Positions 52,643 through 62,384 of a DNA stretch of 64,000 bases are shown one piece after another. This DNA is from Wandonia haliotis (GTDB lineage: Bacteria > Bacteroidota > Bacteroidia > Flavobacteriales_D > Crocinitomicaceae). The stretch lies in the NCBI RefSeq assembly GCF_039523435.1, contig NZ_BAAAFH010000003.1, positions 992,001 to 1,056,000 of the forward strand, written 5' to 3'. The first letter of the stretch is position 1; the number at the start of each line of letters is the position of its first letter. Below the pieces are notes generated by a model that saw only the letters and a list, made by a program, of their open reading frames with translations, searched no databases and was not told the DNA's origin. The position numbers and the translations under genes were made by a program.

Positions 52643-54811
52643 ATGAAACGATATTTATTAACCAGCTTATTATTTGTATTTGCTACTATCTCTTTAGCAC
52701 AACAGAAATACATTGACGAGGCAAAGTTCTATTTTCAAAGCGAAAATTATTGTGAAGGAGCCGAAAAATGTGAACTAGCTTACGGGAAAATCAATCCGAA
52801 ATCCGATAAGGCAAAACGTCAGAAAGGTGATATGGCTTTTATGGCAGCAGAGTGTCACCGTCTGACTGAAAACTTTTCGTATGCTACGGATTGGTATGAT
52901 AAGGCTATCTTGTTGAGATATTACGAAGTAGAACCTAAGGTATACCTCTACAATGCTGAAATGTACCGTGCAATGGGAGATTTTAATCCTGCGGAAGAAA
53001 ACTACAACGAGTATCTTAAACTGGTTCCCGGAGATAAGATCGCAAAAAGAGGTTTGGAATCTGTTAAATTGGCGAAATCTTACAAAGCAAACAGAACGCG
53101 TTATACAGTAAAGAACGAGTCTAAAATCAATAAGCCGGAGTACGATATGGCGCCGATGATTGGTGACCGAAAAGGTACGGAGTTGTATTTCTCGTCTTCG
53201 CGTCCGGGATCGACAGGTTCTGATAAAGACCCGAGAACTTGTGAAAGCTATATGGACCTTTGGGTAACTAAAATTGATAAAAAAGGAAACTTTAGTCAAC
53301 CCCAGTTGATTACCGGAGAAAATGTAAATACAATAGACAACGAAGGATCACTTTGTTTTGACGGACGTTTCAAAACCATGTTCTTTACACGTTGTCCGAA
53401 TTTGAAGAAACAAAATCTGGGATGCGATATCTGGATGTCCGAGCTTGGAGCAAGAGGTTGGGAAGAGCCAAAGAAATTGCCATTGAAGCCGGAAGGAAAA
53501 GAAGGAGATACTATTTCTGTGGGACATCCTTGTGTGTCTCCTGACGGGAAATTCCTGATTTTCGCTTCTGATATGTTTGGTGGTCAGGGAGGTCGTGACC
53601 TGTGGTATACAACATACGACCGTCGCTCGGATTCATGGTCTGCACCGGTTAATATGGGACCGGAAATCAACACAGAAGGTAATGAGTTGTTTCCTACATT
53701 CGGTGAGGACGGATCACTTTACTTTGCTTCGGATGGTCACCTTGGAATGGGAGGGCTTGATATCTTCAGAGCTGAAAAAGTAGGAGAGGAATACAAGTGG
53801 ACAAAACCACAGAACCTTGGGTTCCCGATCAATTCTGTTTCCAATGATTTTGGTTTGATTGAAATTGACGCAAGAAACGGGTACTTTACTTCGAACAGAA
53901 AATCTACAGATTCTCAGGGAGAGTATACAGATGATATCTGGTCTTATAATTTACCTCCAAACTTGTTTACTTTGAAAGTGATTATTTCGGAGTCTGATTC
54001 TAAAGGAAAAGGAAAACGAATTGAGAACGCAACGGTGAAAATTACAGGTTCTGACGGATCAAGTTGGGAAGGAATTACCAATGATCTTGGGGAAGTGTAT
54101 TTTGAGAAAAAACCGGATGATTCACGTTACATTAATGAAAATACAGAATACCTGATCGAAGCTAGTCTTTTCGGAGAAGGAGATCAGGGGTACTATCCAA
54201 ACTCAGGAGGGATTTCTACTGTAGGTCTTGAGCAGGATATGGACTTTATTAAAGAGATTGCATTATTGCCGAAACGTCCGATTCGTTTGCCTGAGGTGCG
54301 TTACGCACTAGGTAAGTGGGATCTTTTAGTAAACGAAGAAATCAATTCTAAGGATTCCCTGAACTATGTGTATGACCTTCTTCAGGAGTACCCAAGTTTG
54401 GTTATTAAACTGACTTCACATACGGATGCACGTGGTTCGGCTTCTTCAAACAGAACACTGGCACAGAAACGTGCTGAGTCTTGTGTGAAGTACCTTGTAG
54501 AAGAAAAAGGAGTTGATCCTAAGCGTTTGGTAGCAGAAGGACGAGGAGAGGATGATCCTAGAACTGTTTGGTTATTGAACGGAGAGTACCTGGTTGATGA
54601 GCCAAAAGCTGATGCTGGGGCTGAAGAAATCGAACTTGTTGAAACCTACATTAACAAGTTCAAGAGAAATGAAAAAGAAATATTCGAAAAACTGCACCAG
54701 TTTAACCGTCGTACAGAAGGAGAAGTGGTAAGTTTTGACTACGTACCTGAACCTGAAAAACCGGAAGGTGAAGAAGGAGAAACAGGTGAAGTAGAGCAAA
54801 CAGAAGAATAA
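52643..54811 (+). CDS. TPR / PD40 / carboxypeptidase-like / OmpA protein (PorE-like)
   Basis: A 722-aa outer-membrane-associated protein with signal peptide (LTSLLFVFATISLAQ). The order is TPR helices (FYFQSENYCEGAEKCELAYG, 20-160), PD40 beta-propeller (LYFSSSRPGSTGSDKD, FLIFASDMFGGQGGRDLWY, LYFASDGHLGMGGLDIFRA), a CarboxypepD_reg-like domain near 445-520 (IENATVKITGSDGSSWEGIT), and an OmpA C-terminal domain (VIKLTSHTDARGSASSNRTL, AQKRAESCVKYLVEEKGVDP). This is the PorE arrangement, where OmpA anchors the T9SS to peptidoglycan. It ends in an acidic tail. Assignment to PorE itself versus a paralogue is uncertain. Confidence 0.88.
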   Translation: MKRYLLTSLLFVFATISLAQQKYIDEAKFYFQSENYCEGAEKCELAYGKINPKSDKAKRQKGDMAFMAAECHRLTENFSYATDWYDKAILLRYYEVEPKVYLYNAEMYRAMGDFNPAEENYNEYLKLVPGDKIAKRGLESVKLAKSYKANRTRYTVKNESKINKPEYDMAPMIGDRKGTELYFSSSRPGSTGSDKDPRTCESYMDLWVTKIDKKGNFSQPQLITGENVNTIDNEGSLCFDGRFKTMFFTRCPNLKKQNLGCDIWMSELGARGWEEPKKLPLKPEGKEGDTISVGHPCVSPDGKFLIFASDMFGGQGGRDLWYTTYDRRSDSWSAPVNMGPEINTEGNELFPTFGEDGSLYFASDGHLGMGGLDIFRAEKVGEEYKWTKPQNLGFPINSVSNDFGLIEIDARNGYFTSNRKSTDSQGEYTDDIWSYNLPPNLFTLKVIISESDSKGKGKRIENATVKITGSDGSSWEGITNDLGEVYFEKKPDDSRYINENTEYLIEASLFGEGDQGYYPNSGGISTVGLEQDMDFIKEIALLPKRPIRLPEVRYALGKWDLLVNEEINSKDSLNYVYDLLQEYPSLVIKLTSHTDARGSASSNRTLAQKRAESCVKYLVEEKGVDPKRLVAEGRGEDDPRTVWLLNGEYLVDEPKADAGAEEIELVETYINKFKRNEKEIFEKLHQFNRRTEGEVVSFDYVPEPEKPEGEEGETGEVEQTEE

Positions 54812-54832
54812 GAATAGAGATACTTTAGAAAA

Positions 54833-54859
54833 AGCATCCCGTTGTGGGGTGCTTTTTTT
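54833..54859 (+). terminator. Intrinsic terminator after the OmpA gene
   Basis: AGCATCCC pairs with GGGTGCT (one G-U), followed by seven T residues. It separates the PorE-like gene from purM. Confidence 0.85.
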
Positions 54860-54881
54860 ATTTTTGCATTTTACTTGAATT

Positions 54882-56051
54882 ATGGCCGATACAAGATATA
54901 ATTTGCGCGGAGTTTCCGCCGGAAAAGAAGAAGTACATAACGCAATAAAGAACGTTGACAAGGGATTATACCCTCAGGCATTCTGTAAAATTATTCCGGA
55001 TATGCTTACGGGATCAGAAGAACACTGTGTCGTTATGCATGCTGATGGAGCCGGGACAAAGTCCTCTTTGGCGTATATGTACTGGAAAGAAACCGGAGAT
55101 ATTTCTGTGTGGAAAGGTATTGCACAGGATGCCTTGATTATGAATATTGATGATCTTTTGTGTGTTGGGGCTACGGATCAGATTTTGCTTTCTTCTACTA
55201 TAGGACGAAACAAGAACCTGATTAGTGGTGATGTTATCGCTGCCATAATTAACGGAACAGAAGAACTTCTTGCAGAGCTGCGTGAAATGGGAATAGGGAT
55301 CTATTCTACAGGAGGAGAAACAGCGGATGTGGGAGATCTTGTTCGTACTATTATTGTCGATTCTACGGTAGTTGCTCGTATGAAGCGTGCGGATGTAATA
55401 TCCAACGATAAAATCCGTCCGGGAGATGTAATCATCGGATTGGAGTCATTTGGACAGGCAACGTACGAAAAAGAATACAACGGGGGGATGGGAAGTAACG
55501 GACTTACATCTGCACGTCATGATGTATTTGCGAAAGAACTTGCTGCAAAGTACCCCGAAAGCTTTGATCCTCAGGTGCCGGATGAATTAGTTTATTCAGG
55601 TAAGCTGAAACTGACGGATAAAGTAGAAGGGACTCCTATTGATGCGGGGAAACTGGTACTTTCACCTACGCGTACGTATGCTCCGGTAATTAAGAAAATT
55701 TTGGATAAACACCGTACTGACATTCACGGGATGGTCCACTGTTCAGGGGGAGCACAAACCAAAGTGTTACACTTTGTAAACAATCTACACGTCATTAAAG
55801 ACAATTTGTTTGAGGTTCCGCCTCTTTTTAAAACGATACAGGAACAGTCGGGTACTGAATGGAAGGAAATGTACAAAGTCTTCAATATGGGGCACCGTAT
55901 GGAGCTGTATGTTGATGAATCTTTAGTTGATTCTATAACGGAAATAGCAGCTGGTTTTAATATCCGTGCAAAAGTTGTCGGACGTTGTGAGGCATTTGAA
56001 GGAAAGAAGTTAACGATATGCTCCGAATTCGGAGAATTTACTTACGAATAA
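54882..56051 (+). CDS. purM: Phosphoribosylformylglycinamidine cyclo-ligase (AIR synthase)
   Basis: Closes the imidazole ring in purine synthesis: FGAM + ATP gives AIR. It is 389 aa, the longer form seen in Bacteroidota. Segments are YNLRGVSAGKEEVHNAIKNV, VVMHADGAGTKSSLAY, IAQDALIMNIDDLLCVGA, IYSTGGETADVGDLVRTIIV, GDVIIGLESFGQATYEKEYN and GMVHCSGGAQTKVLHFV. It leads a tight run with prfA (4-bp gap) and pyrF (1-bp gap), mixing purine, translation-release and pyrimidine genes. Confidence 0.93.
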   Translation: MADTRYNLRGVSAGKEEVHNAIKNVDKGLYPQAFCKIIPDMLTGSEEHCVVMHADGAGTKSSLAYMYWKETGDISVWKGIAQDALIMNIDDLLCVGATDQILLSSTIGRNKNLISGDVIAAIINGTEELLAELREMGIGIYSTGGETADVGDLVRTIIVDSTVVARMKRADVISNDKIRPGDVIIGLESFGQATYEKEYNGGMGSNGLTSARHDVFAKELAAKYPESFDPQVPDELVYSGKLKLTDKVEGTPIDAGKLVLSPTRTYAPVIKKILDKHRTDIHGMVHCSGGAQTKVLHFVNNLHVIKDNLFEVPPLFKTIQEQSGTEWKEMYKVFNMGHRMELYVDESLVDSITEIAAGFNIRAKVVGRCEAFEGKKLTICSEFGEFTYE

Positions 56052-56055
56052 AGAT

Positions 56056-57135
56056 ATGCAGGATTTACTGGATAAATTAGAACTGATTCAGGTACGGTTT
56101 CAGGAGGTGGGAACGTTAATTACCGATCCTGATATTATTGCAGACATGCAACGATATGTCAAACTTAACAAGGAATACAAGGACCTTGAAGAGATTGTTG
56201 TAGCCTATAAAACGTATAAAAATACGTTAGAAAATATAAAAAGTTCACGTGAAGTACTGGCAACAGAAGAAGATCCTGAGTTTCGGGAAATGGCACGTAT
56301 GGAACTGGATGAGTTAGAACCAAAGAAGGAAGAGCTGGAAGAGCAGATCAAGTTCTTATTAATCCCGAAAGATCCTGAAGATGACAAGAACGTAATTGTC
56401 GAATTGCGGGCAGGAACCGGGGGAGATGAAGCCTGTATCTTTGTGGAAGATGTCTTTAGAATGTATACCATGTACCTCAAGGAGAAAGGTTGGTCATACG
56501 AAGTGATTAACTCCAATGAAGGAGGTACAAAAGGATACAAAGAGATTGCTCTGAATATTACAGGAGAAGGCGTGTACGGTACACTGAAATTTGAATCAGG
56601 TGTACACCGTGTACAACGGGTTCCTGAAACAGAGTCGCAGGGGCGTGTACATACTTCGGCAATCACAGTTGCCGTTCTTCCCGAGGCAGAAGAAGTGGAT
56701 GTGGAGTTGAACATGACAGATGTGAAACGGGATACTTTCCGTGCCAGTGGAGCAGGAGGGCAGCACGTTAACAAAACAGAATCTGCAATACGTCTGACTC
56801 ACCTTCCTACAGGAATAGTAGTAGAGTGTCAGGATGGTAGGTCTCAGCATAAAAACCTTGAGAAAGCGATTTCCGTACTGCGTTCACGATTGTACCAACA
56901 AGAGTTGGATAAGAAAAATGAAGAGCGGGCAGCACAACGGAAATCACTCGTTTCTACCGGAGATAGATCCGCGAAGATCAGAACATACAATTATCCTCAG
57001 GGACGTATCACGGATCACCGTATCGGAAAAACGATTTACAACTTATCAGCGTTTATGAATGGAGATATTCAGGAGATGATAGACGCATTAAAAATGGCCG
57101 AAAATGCGGAACGCATGAAAGGCGAACAGGTATAA
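56056..57135 (+). CDS. prfA: Peptide chain release factor 1
   Basis: Class I release factor for UAA and UAG. It is 359 aa. An N-terminal helical domain is followed by VELRAGTGGDEACIFVEDVF, the stop-codon PxT motif (VPETESQGRVHTSA), and the GGQ peptidyl-hydrolysis loop SGAGGQHVNKTESAIRLTH near residue 235. The C-terminal part (RIRTYNYPQGRITDHRIG in variant form) fits RF1 rather than RF2, which would carry SPF in place of PxT. It is flanked closely by purM and pyrF. Confidence 0.96.
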   Translation: MQDLLDKLELIQVRFQEVGTLITDPDIIADMQRYVKLNKEYKDLEEIVVAYKTYKNTLENIKSSREVLATEEDPEFREMARMELDELEPKKEELEEQIKFLLIPKDPEDDKNVIVELRAGTGGDEACIFVEDVFRMYTMYLKEKGWSYEVINSNEGGTKGYKEIALNITGEGVYGTLKFESGVHRVQRVPETESQGRVHTSAITVAVLPEAEEVDVELNMTDVKRDTFRASGAGGQHVNKTESAIRLTHLPTGIVVECQDGRSQHKNLEKAISVLRSRLYQQELDKKNEERAAQRKSLVSTGDRSAKIRTYNYPQGRITDHRIGKTIYNLSAFMNGDIQEMIDALKMAENAERMKGEQV

Positions 57136-57136
57136 C

Positions 57137-57955
57137 ATGACCCGAAAAGAGCTTATTGAACAAATCAGAAAGAAACAGTCTTTCCTTTGTGTGGGGCTGG
57201 ATACGGATATCAATAAAATTCCGGACTTTTTGAAAGAGACGGAAGATCCGGTTTTTGAGTTTAACAAACGCATTATTGACGCGACAAAAGATTACTGTGT
57301 TGCGTATAAGCCCAATCTGGCGTTTTACGAATGTCAGGGACCAGCAGGATGGGAATCACTGAGAAAAACACTGGAATATATTCCGGATGATATTTTTACC
57401 ATTGCTGATGCCAAGCGGGGAGACATTGGAAATACGTCGACCTATTACGCAAAAACATTTTTTGAGTACCTGGGATGTGATTCGGTAACGATAGCACCTT
57501 ATATGGGAGAAGACTCGGTAACCCCGTTTCTTGAATTCCCAGGTAAATGGGCCATTGTGCTGGCGCTAACGTCCAATGCCGGAGCTCTGGATTTTCAGAT
57601 GATCAGCGACGAGAAAGGAAAACGACTGTTTGAAAAAGTATTGGAGAAAACAACCCGATGGGGAACTCCGGATAATACTATGTTTGTGGTAGGTGCGACA
57701 CGTGCAGAAGGAATTGGAGAAGTACGTAAACTGGTTCCCGATCATTTCTTCCTTGTGCCCGGAGTAGGAGCACAGGGAGGTTCTCTGGAAGATGTTACCC
57801 GTTACGGGTGGAACGAAGACTGCGGTCTGTTGGTGAACTCTTCAAGAGGGATTATTTACGCGTCAAATGGAGCTGATTTTGCGGAAGCTGCGGGGGAAAA
57901 GGCCGCGGAAATTCAGAGAATTATGGAGAAAGAACTGAGAAGCCGCAATTTCTAG
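57137..57955 (+). CDS. pyrF: Orotidine 5'-phosphate decarboxylase
   Basis: Makes UMP from OMP in pyrimidine synthesis. It is 272 aa, the longer (type 2) class. Segments are LCVGLDTDINKIPDFLKE, VAYKPNLAFYECQGPAGWES, the catalytic lysine region FTIADAKRGDIGNTSTYYAK, CDSVTIAPYMGEDSVTPFLE, and the C-terminal phosphate-binding LVPGVGAQGGSLEDV with VNSSRGIIYAS. It starts one base after prfA and is the last gene of the purM-prfA-pyrF run. Confidence 0.95.
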   Translation: MTRKELIEQIRKKQSFLCVGLDTDINKIPDFLKETEDPVFEFNKRIIDATKDYCVAYKPNLAFYECQGPAGWESLRKTLEYIPDDIFTIADAKRGDIGNTSTYYAKTFFEYLGCDSVTIAPYMGEDSVTPFLEFPGKWAIVLALTSNAGALDFQMISDEKGKRLFEKVLEKTTRWGTPDNTMFVVGATRAEGIGEVRKLVPDHFFLVPGVGAQGGSLEDVTRYGWNEDCGLLVNSSRGIIYASNGADFAEAAGEKAAEIQRIMEKELRSRNF

Positions 57956-58009
57956 GGAAAATTAACCTACTGTCTTATGTAAACACAAAAACCAAAATAA
58001 AGATTACCA

Positions 58010-58471
58010 ATGAAAAATCAACTATTTATTTTACTACTGGCTACACCACTATTATTTAATTGTTCCGGAGGAGGAGGAGAGAGTGATGAGGAGGTCTCAA
58101 ATGAGGTTATCATTAATTTTCTGAATGACGTTTCTTCGTTGGAATATGTAGAGGGAGTTTCTCCTATTATAGAACTTATGGATGAAGCGCACAGATATGC
58201 ATCAGAAACTCTGAATTTGACGAAAGAGTCTATGCCGGATGTGCTGGAAGAAGCAGCTAATCATAAACATTTTGTTATTATCGTCGAAGATCATACAGCT
58301 GTGAAAATAACAAGTCTGGATGATTGTAAGCAATCCGGTGCCTGGGGAGTATGTATGCCTCATGGGAGTGGATATATAAAGAAGGGGGAATTAGTAGAGA
58401 AGAAAGATTATATTAATAATATCATTGGAATTCCGGACAATCAGATGAGAACGGCTTTCTTTTTTGATTGA
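58010..58471 (+). CDS. Small lipoprotein of unknown function
   Basis: A 153-aa protein with lipoprotein signal (LLLATPLLFNC, lipidated Cys18) followed by a glycine/acid linker (SGGGGESDEEVSNE). The mature part has an acidic helix (SPIIELMDEAHRYASETLN), a strand pair (HFVIIVEDHTAVKITSLDD) and two cysteines in CKQSGAWGVCMPHGSGYIKK that could form a disulfide. I do not recognise a family. It is alone, convergent with the dehydrogenase gene 8 bp away, with no terminator visible between. Confidence 0.78.
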   Translation: MKNQLFILLLATPLLFNCSGGGGESDEEVSNEVIINFLNDVSSLEYVEGVSPIIELMDEAHRYASETLNLTKESMPDVLEEAANHKHFVIIVEDHTAVKITSLDDCKQSGAWGVCMPHGSGYIKKGELVEKKDYINNIIGIPDNQMRTAFFFD

Positions 58472-58479
58472 TACAGAGT

Positions 58480-59406
58480 TTAGTATCCTTTTTCCTTTAG
58501 TTGTCGGATCACTTCAGATACATAGTTGGCGGAATTTTTAAGCGCTGACATTTCTTTTGAATTACACGCAAAAGGGAAATACGATTTTCCGTTGGTTGTG
58601 TAAAACCAACTCAGGGCAATAGACTCCTTTAGTCCCAAAAATGTGTTTAATGTTTTATCCGTTTGACAACAAACTGGATACGAAAAAGGAGTAGATCGAT
58701 CCTTTTTCAAAAGATAATCCATCAAGAATAAAGCACAGGATGCTACTCCGGTAGAAGTGGCATCCTGTGTTTGTTTAATTCTTTGTGCTGCATAAATCGT
58801 TTCCTGTTCAAGGTGTTTCTGCTGGTCAGAATGGAGCGTTATTTCTCTGATCCTGGAAAATAACGGGACCATTGTATTACCATGCTCTCCGACTACAAAT
58901 GCCCGGATAGGTTTTGTTGTGTATCCCCGTTCTACCAAAAGAGAAGATAGACGAGCGGAATCTAACATGGTGCCTGTTCCGAAAACTTTTCCGGGAGCAG
59001 CAGATGTATAGTGCTGAACAAAATAAGTAATGATGTCAACCGGATTGCTCAATACCACTATATAAGGTGAGTACTTAAATTTTGTTCCCAAAAACAATTC
59101 ACGTGTCAAGCGGACATTGTCTTCAGCAACTTCCATCCGGTCTTTGGTGATCTTTTTTCCAGCTCCTGCGGTGTGAAAGACTACCTGAGCATCTAGGAGT
59201 TTTTCACCACTATTTTTGCTAACCGTATGAGATCCATATAAAGCAGCAATATGTTGAAGCTCGAGAATTCTACCATCGTTCCTGTTGTCTGGTTCCATGA
59301 TGTTCAAATCAACAGGTTGCTTACTTCTGTTTAACAGAAGAAGTGCTAAAGCATTCCCTACATTACCACAACCAATAACCGATATACAGATCCGGTTTTC
59401 GGTCAT
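58480..59406 (-). CDS. Lactate/malate dehydrogenase family protein
   Basis: NAD-dependent 2-hydroxyacid dehydrogenase, 308 aa. The Rossmann motif is SVIGCGNVGNALALLLLNRS (residues about 9-28), then VVFHTAGAGK, VVLSNPVDIITYFV, GTMLDSARLSSLLVERG and the active-site histidine in VVGEHGNTMVPLFSRI. The residue after the substrate-loop region (GAGKKITKDRMEVAEDN) does not give a clear lactate or malate specificity call. The gene lies immediately downstream of the AsmA-like gene on the same strand and may be read with it. Confidence 0.87.
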   Translation of the reverse strand: MTENRICISVIGCGNVGNALALLLLNRSKQPVDLNIMEPDNRNDGRILELQHIAALYGSHTVSKNSGEKLLDAQVVFHTAGAGKKITKDRMEVAEDNVRLTRELFLGTKFKYSPYIVVLSNPVDIITYFVQHYTSAAPGKVFGTGTMLDSARLSSLLVERGYTTKPIRAFVVGEHGNTMVPLFSRIREITLHSDQQKHLEQETIYAAQRIKQTQDATSTGVASCALFLMDYLLKKDRSTPFSYPVCCQTDKTLNTFLGLKESIALSWFYTTNGKSYFPFACNSKEMSALKNSANYVSEVIRQLKEKGY

Positions 59407-59407
59407 A

Positions 59408-62317
59408 CTAATTCAATTTATCTGCCCGGGCTTTTGCCTCAGCCATTATCTTGTCTGCTTGTTTAGCGGCTTCCGTCTCTAGCTTTCCGGCTTTATCATC
59501 TGCCTGCTTTCGAAGCTCTTCAGCTGACTTCTCACGCAATTTTTTCTCGATAGGATTCTTGGCCCCGTCAACGAGTGCTTTTGCCTGTTTGTCAGCTTCT
59601 GCACGAATTACATCCGCTTGTTTTTTTGCTTCTGCTTTGATTTTATCCGCCTGCTTTTGAGCATCTGCCATAATTTTGTTTTTCTGCTCAATCAGATCTT
59701 CTTTAACATCTTCAACCTTGTCTTTGATTACTTTGGTTACAGTGTCTTTTACTTCTTCAATTTTGTCTTCTACCAAATCTTTTACCTGATCTTTCAGATT
59801 ACCTGTTGCTTCCATCAAACTCTCTTTGAAGTTGGTTTTTATAACAGGTTTCATAACTGTTCCTCCCACATTGACATTCACAGGAATAATATCGGGTAGT
59901 CCTTTTACATTCAGTTGCGGAACAACGTTGTTGACTTTACCGATTGCCTGTTCAACTACTTTTATCATTTCTGCAGGAACCTGATCTTTCGGGACATTCA
60001 TTTTCATTTTGTAGTCGATGTCTGTGGTAAAGGAGGTCCAGCCTTCAATATCAGAAGTGATTTTTCCAAGTTTAAGATTGAATGGTTTGACAAACATTTT
60101 TCCATCCTCAAATTCGAAACTGGCGCGTACATTGTCCAGTGTTTGTGAACTGAGTTTAGGAATTTTCAATTCGTTGGCCAATTTGGTTAAAGGTTCAAAT
60201 CCTGAAACCGTGATTTTATTTGTAAAGAAATTACCACTACCCGTTAGCGACTCAAGATTAATGTCAAGGTCTTTTGTCATATCTCCTTCCATAGAAAGTG
60301 AAGTCGAAATTTTCCCTTGTGCGTATTTTGCGATCGGAGCCAGTTTTTCTACCGTAAGAAAATTATCAGCGAGTTGTTTGATATCAAGGTCTTTCAGGTC
60401 ATACCCCAAATTGATATGCGGTTTCTCTGGATTTTTTGTGTCAAAACTTCCCTTCATACCAACTGTTCCACCCATTGTATTCATTTGCACATCGTTCAGT
60501 GAAGCAACGGATTCCTTCAGTTTTACATTTCCACGGAAATTATCAATCTCCATACCATCGTATTTAATTTTGGCAACAGCTGTATTCAGATTGAAGTCAA
60601 TGTTGTCGGGGATAGAACCCGCAGCATCTTCTGAAGAACCAGATGCTGCGGGTTCAGTAGCTGTTTCCGTTGATGCTGTAGAAGATTCTTCATCAGAAGA
60701 AGATAGCCCCATAATTTCATCCAGATCAAGCATGGAAGATTTAAAATCAAAACTTCCTGTAAGCGTTTCGTCACGAAGTGCGTACCCCAGATAATTATCA
60801 ATGGTTCCCTTCATGGCAAAATCAGAATTCCCCATTTTAGCCTGCATTTCTTCAAGAGCCAGGTTTTTAGGGTTAAATGAGAAATGCATCGACTCAACCG
60901 AAACTTCTTTCCCCAGATCAGGAGAATTGTATAAAACATCTTTTAGAATTAACCATCCTTCTGCATTAAAATCTTCGTACTGCTCATTATCAATTGATGA
61001 CATTTTTCCGGCCAGCTTAAGATCCGCATCCAGCTTACCGTTATACGATTCTCCTTCGGCAACCGGCATAACTTTCTCTAAAGAAGCCAGATCAACTTTG
61101 GCAAGGAGGTTTAACCCGATATTCGGATCAGACATAGGCGTGCGAAGCTTTAAGTTCGCATCTATTGTATTACCGATAAACTCTGTATGAAACTTATCAA
61201 TATCAACTTTGATATTATCCAGATTAGCTCCCTGTTCACGTTTTGTATTCGCCCGAATGGTGATTTTTTCAAACCCCGAAGGAAGATCCGGATAGCGGAA
61301 AGAAGCATTGTCTACATTCAGGTTGAAATCCCAGGCAGGAAGTTCTGTGTCTGTCATTTTTCCTTTTACCATTCCGTTCAATGCGAATGAACCCTTTGTC
61401 AGCATGGATTCATATCCTGTTCGGAACACACTTGGGATAAGAGAGATCAGTTCCTTGAATGTGGATCGGCTGGCGTCCAGTTTGAGATCCATATCGTAAT
61501 AGTCATCGAACATTTCAAAATACCCGTCATAAGAAGTTTTAAATGCGTTTAGTGTAATTTCATTTTCTTTAAGAGTGAATTTCGAACTCTTTTCTCCGAA
61601 TTCCATCAGAAGATTGACAATGGCATCCGTTTTAACCTGAGCAAGATAAGGAACCCCGTCCATGATAAATGTGATCGCATCAGCTGTTGTTTTGGTTTCA
61701 AAATTTACCGTTTCGGCTGTCAGGTCTCCGTTCCCGGAATGATTCAGATTCGCTATGACAGCGGACATATTTCCAGGCTTATCCAGATAACTGATTTCTC
61801 CATTTCGAATTTCGTACGATTTTAACGCCAATTTAAAACTGGAAGGTTCTGAAATTTCCTCTTCCGTTTTTAATGAATCAGGTTTGACAATGTCATAATT
61901 GGCACGACCATCTTGTAATACTTTTACGTTTACATGTGGTTCGATCAACTTAATGGATTCAATTTCGATCTGATCTCCTCCGATCACAGACCAGAAATCC
62001 AATTTTGCTTCTAACGCTTTCAGATTGACAAGCTCAACACCTTCAAAATCATCTTTCCCTGCCAGTTTTACCTCGTTTAATTCCATTGTTAGTTTAGGGA
62101 ACGTTTTGATGATCGTGAGGTCAAAATCGGATATGCTGAGTTCGGCAGTAAGTTGCTTGTTCGCCTCCTTAATAACTAATTGCAGTATTTTGTCTTTATA
62201 AAAAACAGGGATCAGAATTAATGCGGCCAACAGGAGAATAAAAGAGATAGCCCCCCATTTCAGAATACGCTTAAAAATAGATTTTTTCTTTTTACCGTTG
62301 GTCGTTCGAGGTGCCAT
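59408..62317 (-). CDS. AsmA-family large envelope protein with lysine/alanine coiled-coil tail
   Basis: A 969-aa protein from the ATG at 62317 (MAPRTTNGKKKKS); the frame extends to 62374, but the upstream residues are unlikely to be used. An N-terminal TM helix (WGAISFILLLAALILIPVFY) is followed by the AsmA signature (LVIKEANKQLTAELSISDFD, KTFPKLTMELNEVKLAGKDD) and a very long beta-rich chain. The C-terminal ~130 residues switch to a charged helix with repeated KQADKI/KAEAKKQAD units (about 840-969). AsmA-like proteins bridge the envelope and may carry lipids. The tail recalls apolipoprotein/LEA repeats and is unusual. Confidence 0.87.
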   Translation of the reverse strand: MAPRTTNGKKKKSIFKRILKWGAISFILLLAALILIPVFYKDKILQLVIKEANKQLTAELSISDFDLTIIKTFPKLTMELNEVKLAGKDDFEGVELVNLKALEAKLDFWSVIGGDQIEIESIKLIEPHVNVKVLQDGRANYDIVKPDSLKTEEEISEPSSFKLALKSYEIRNGEISYLDKPGNMSAVIANLNHSGNGDLTAETVNFETKTTADAITFIMDGVPYLAQVKTDAIVNLLMEFGEKSSKFTLKENEITLNAFKTSYDGYFEMFDDYYDMDLKLDASRSTFKELISLIPSVFRTGYESMLTKGSFALNGMVKGKMTDTELPAWDFNLNVDNASFRYPDLPSGFEKITIRANTKREQGANLDNIKVDIDKFHTEFIGNTIDANLKLRTPMSDPNIGLNLLAKVDLASLEKVMPVAEGESYNGKLDADLKLAGKMSSIDNEQYEDFNAEGWLILKDVLYNSPDLGKEVSVESMHFSFNPKNLALEEMQAKMGNSDFAMKGTIDNYLGYALRDETLTGSFDFKSSMLDLDEIMGLSSSDEESSTASTETATEPAASGSSEDAAGSIPDNIDFNLNTAVAKIKYDGMEIDNFRGNVKLKESVASLNDVQMNTMGGTVGMKGSFDTKNPEKPHINLGYDLKDLDIKQLADNFLTVEKLAPIAKYAQGKISTSLSMEGDMTKDLDINLESLTGSGNFFTNKITVSGFEPLTKLANELKIPKLSSQTLDNVRASFEFEDGKMFVKPFNLKLGKITSDIEGWTSFTTDIDYKMKMNVPKDQVPAEMIKVVEQAIGKVNNVVPQLNVKGLPDIIPVNVNVGGTVMKPVIKTNFKESLMEATGNLKDQVKDLVEDKIEEVKDTVTKVIKDKVEDVKEDLIEQKNKIMADAQKQADKIKAEAKKQADVIRAEADKQAKALVDGAKNPIEKKLREKSAEELRKQADDKAGKLETEAAKQADKIMAEAKARADKLN

Positions 62318-62384
62318 AAAGTCAAATTTTTTTTCGTTACTTTTGATTCTTAAAAATAAGAATATTCTGAACACATTATCCTTT

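Noticed and set aside
60018..60794. 258-aa plus-strand frame
   Set aside because: Antisense to the AsmA-like gene; its Ser/Phe-rich composition is the shadow of that gene's codons.
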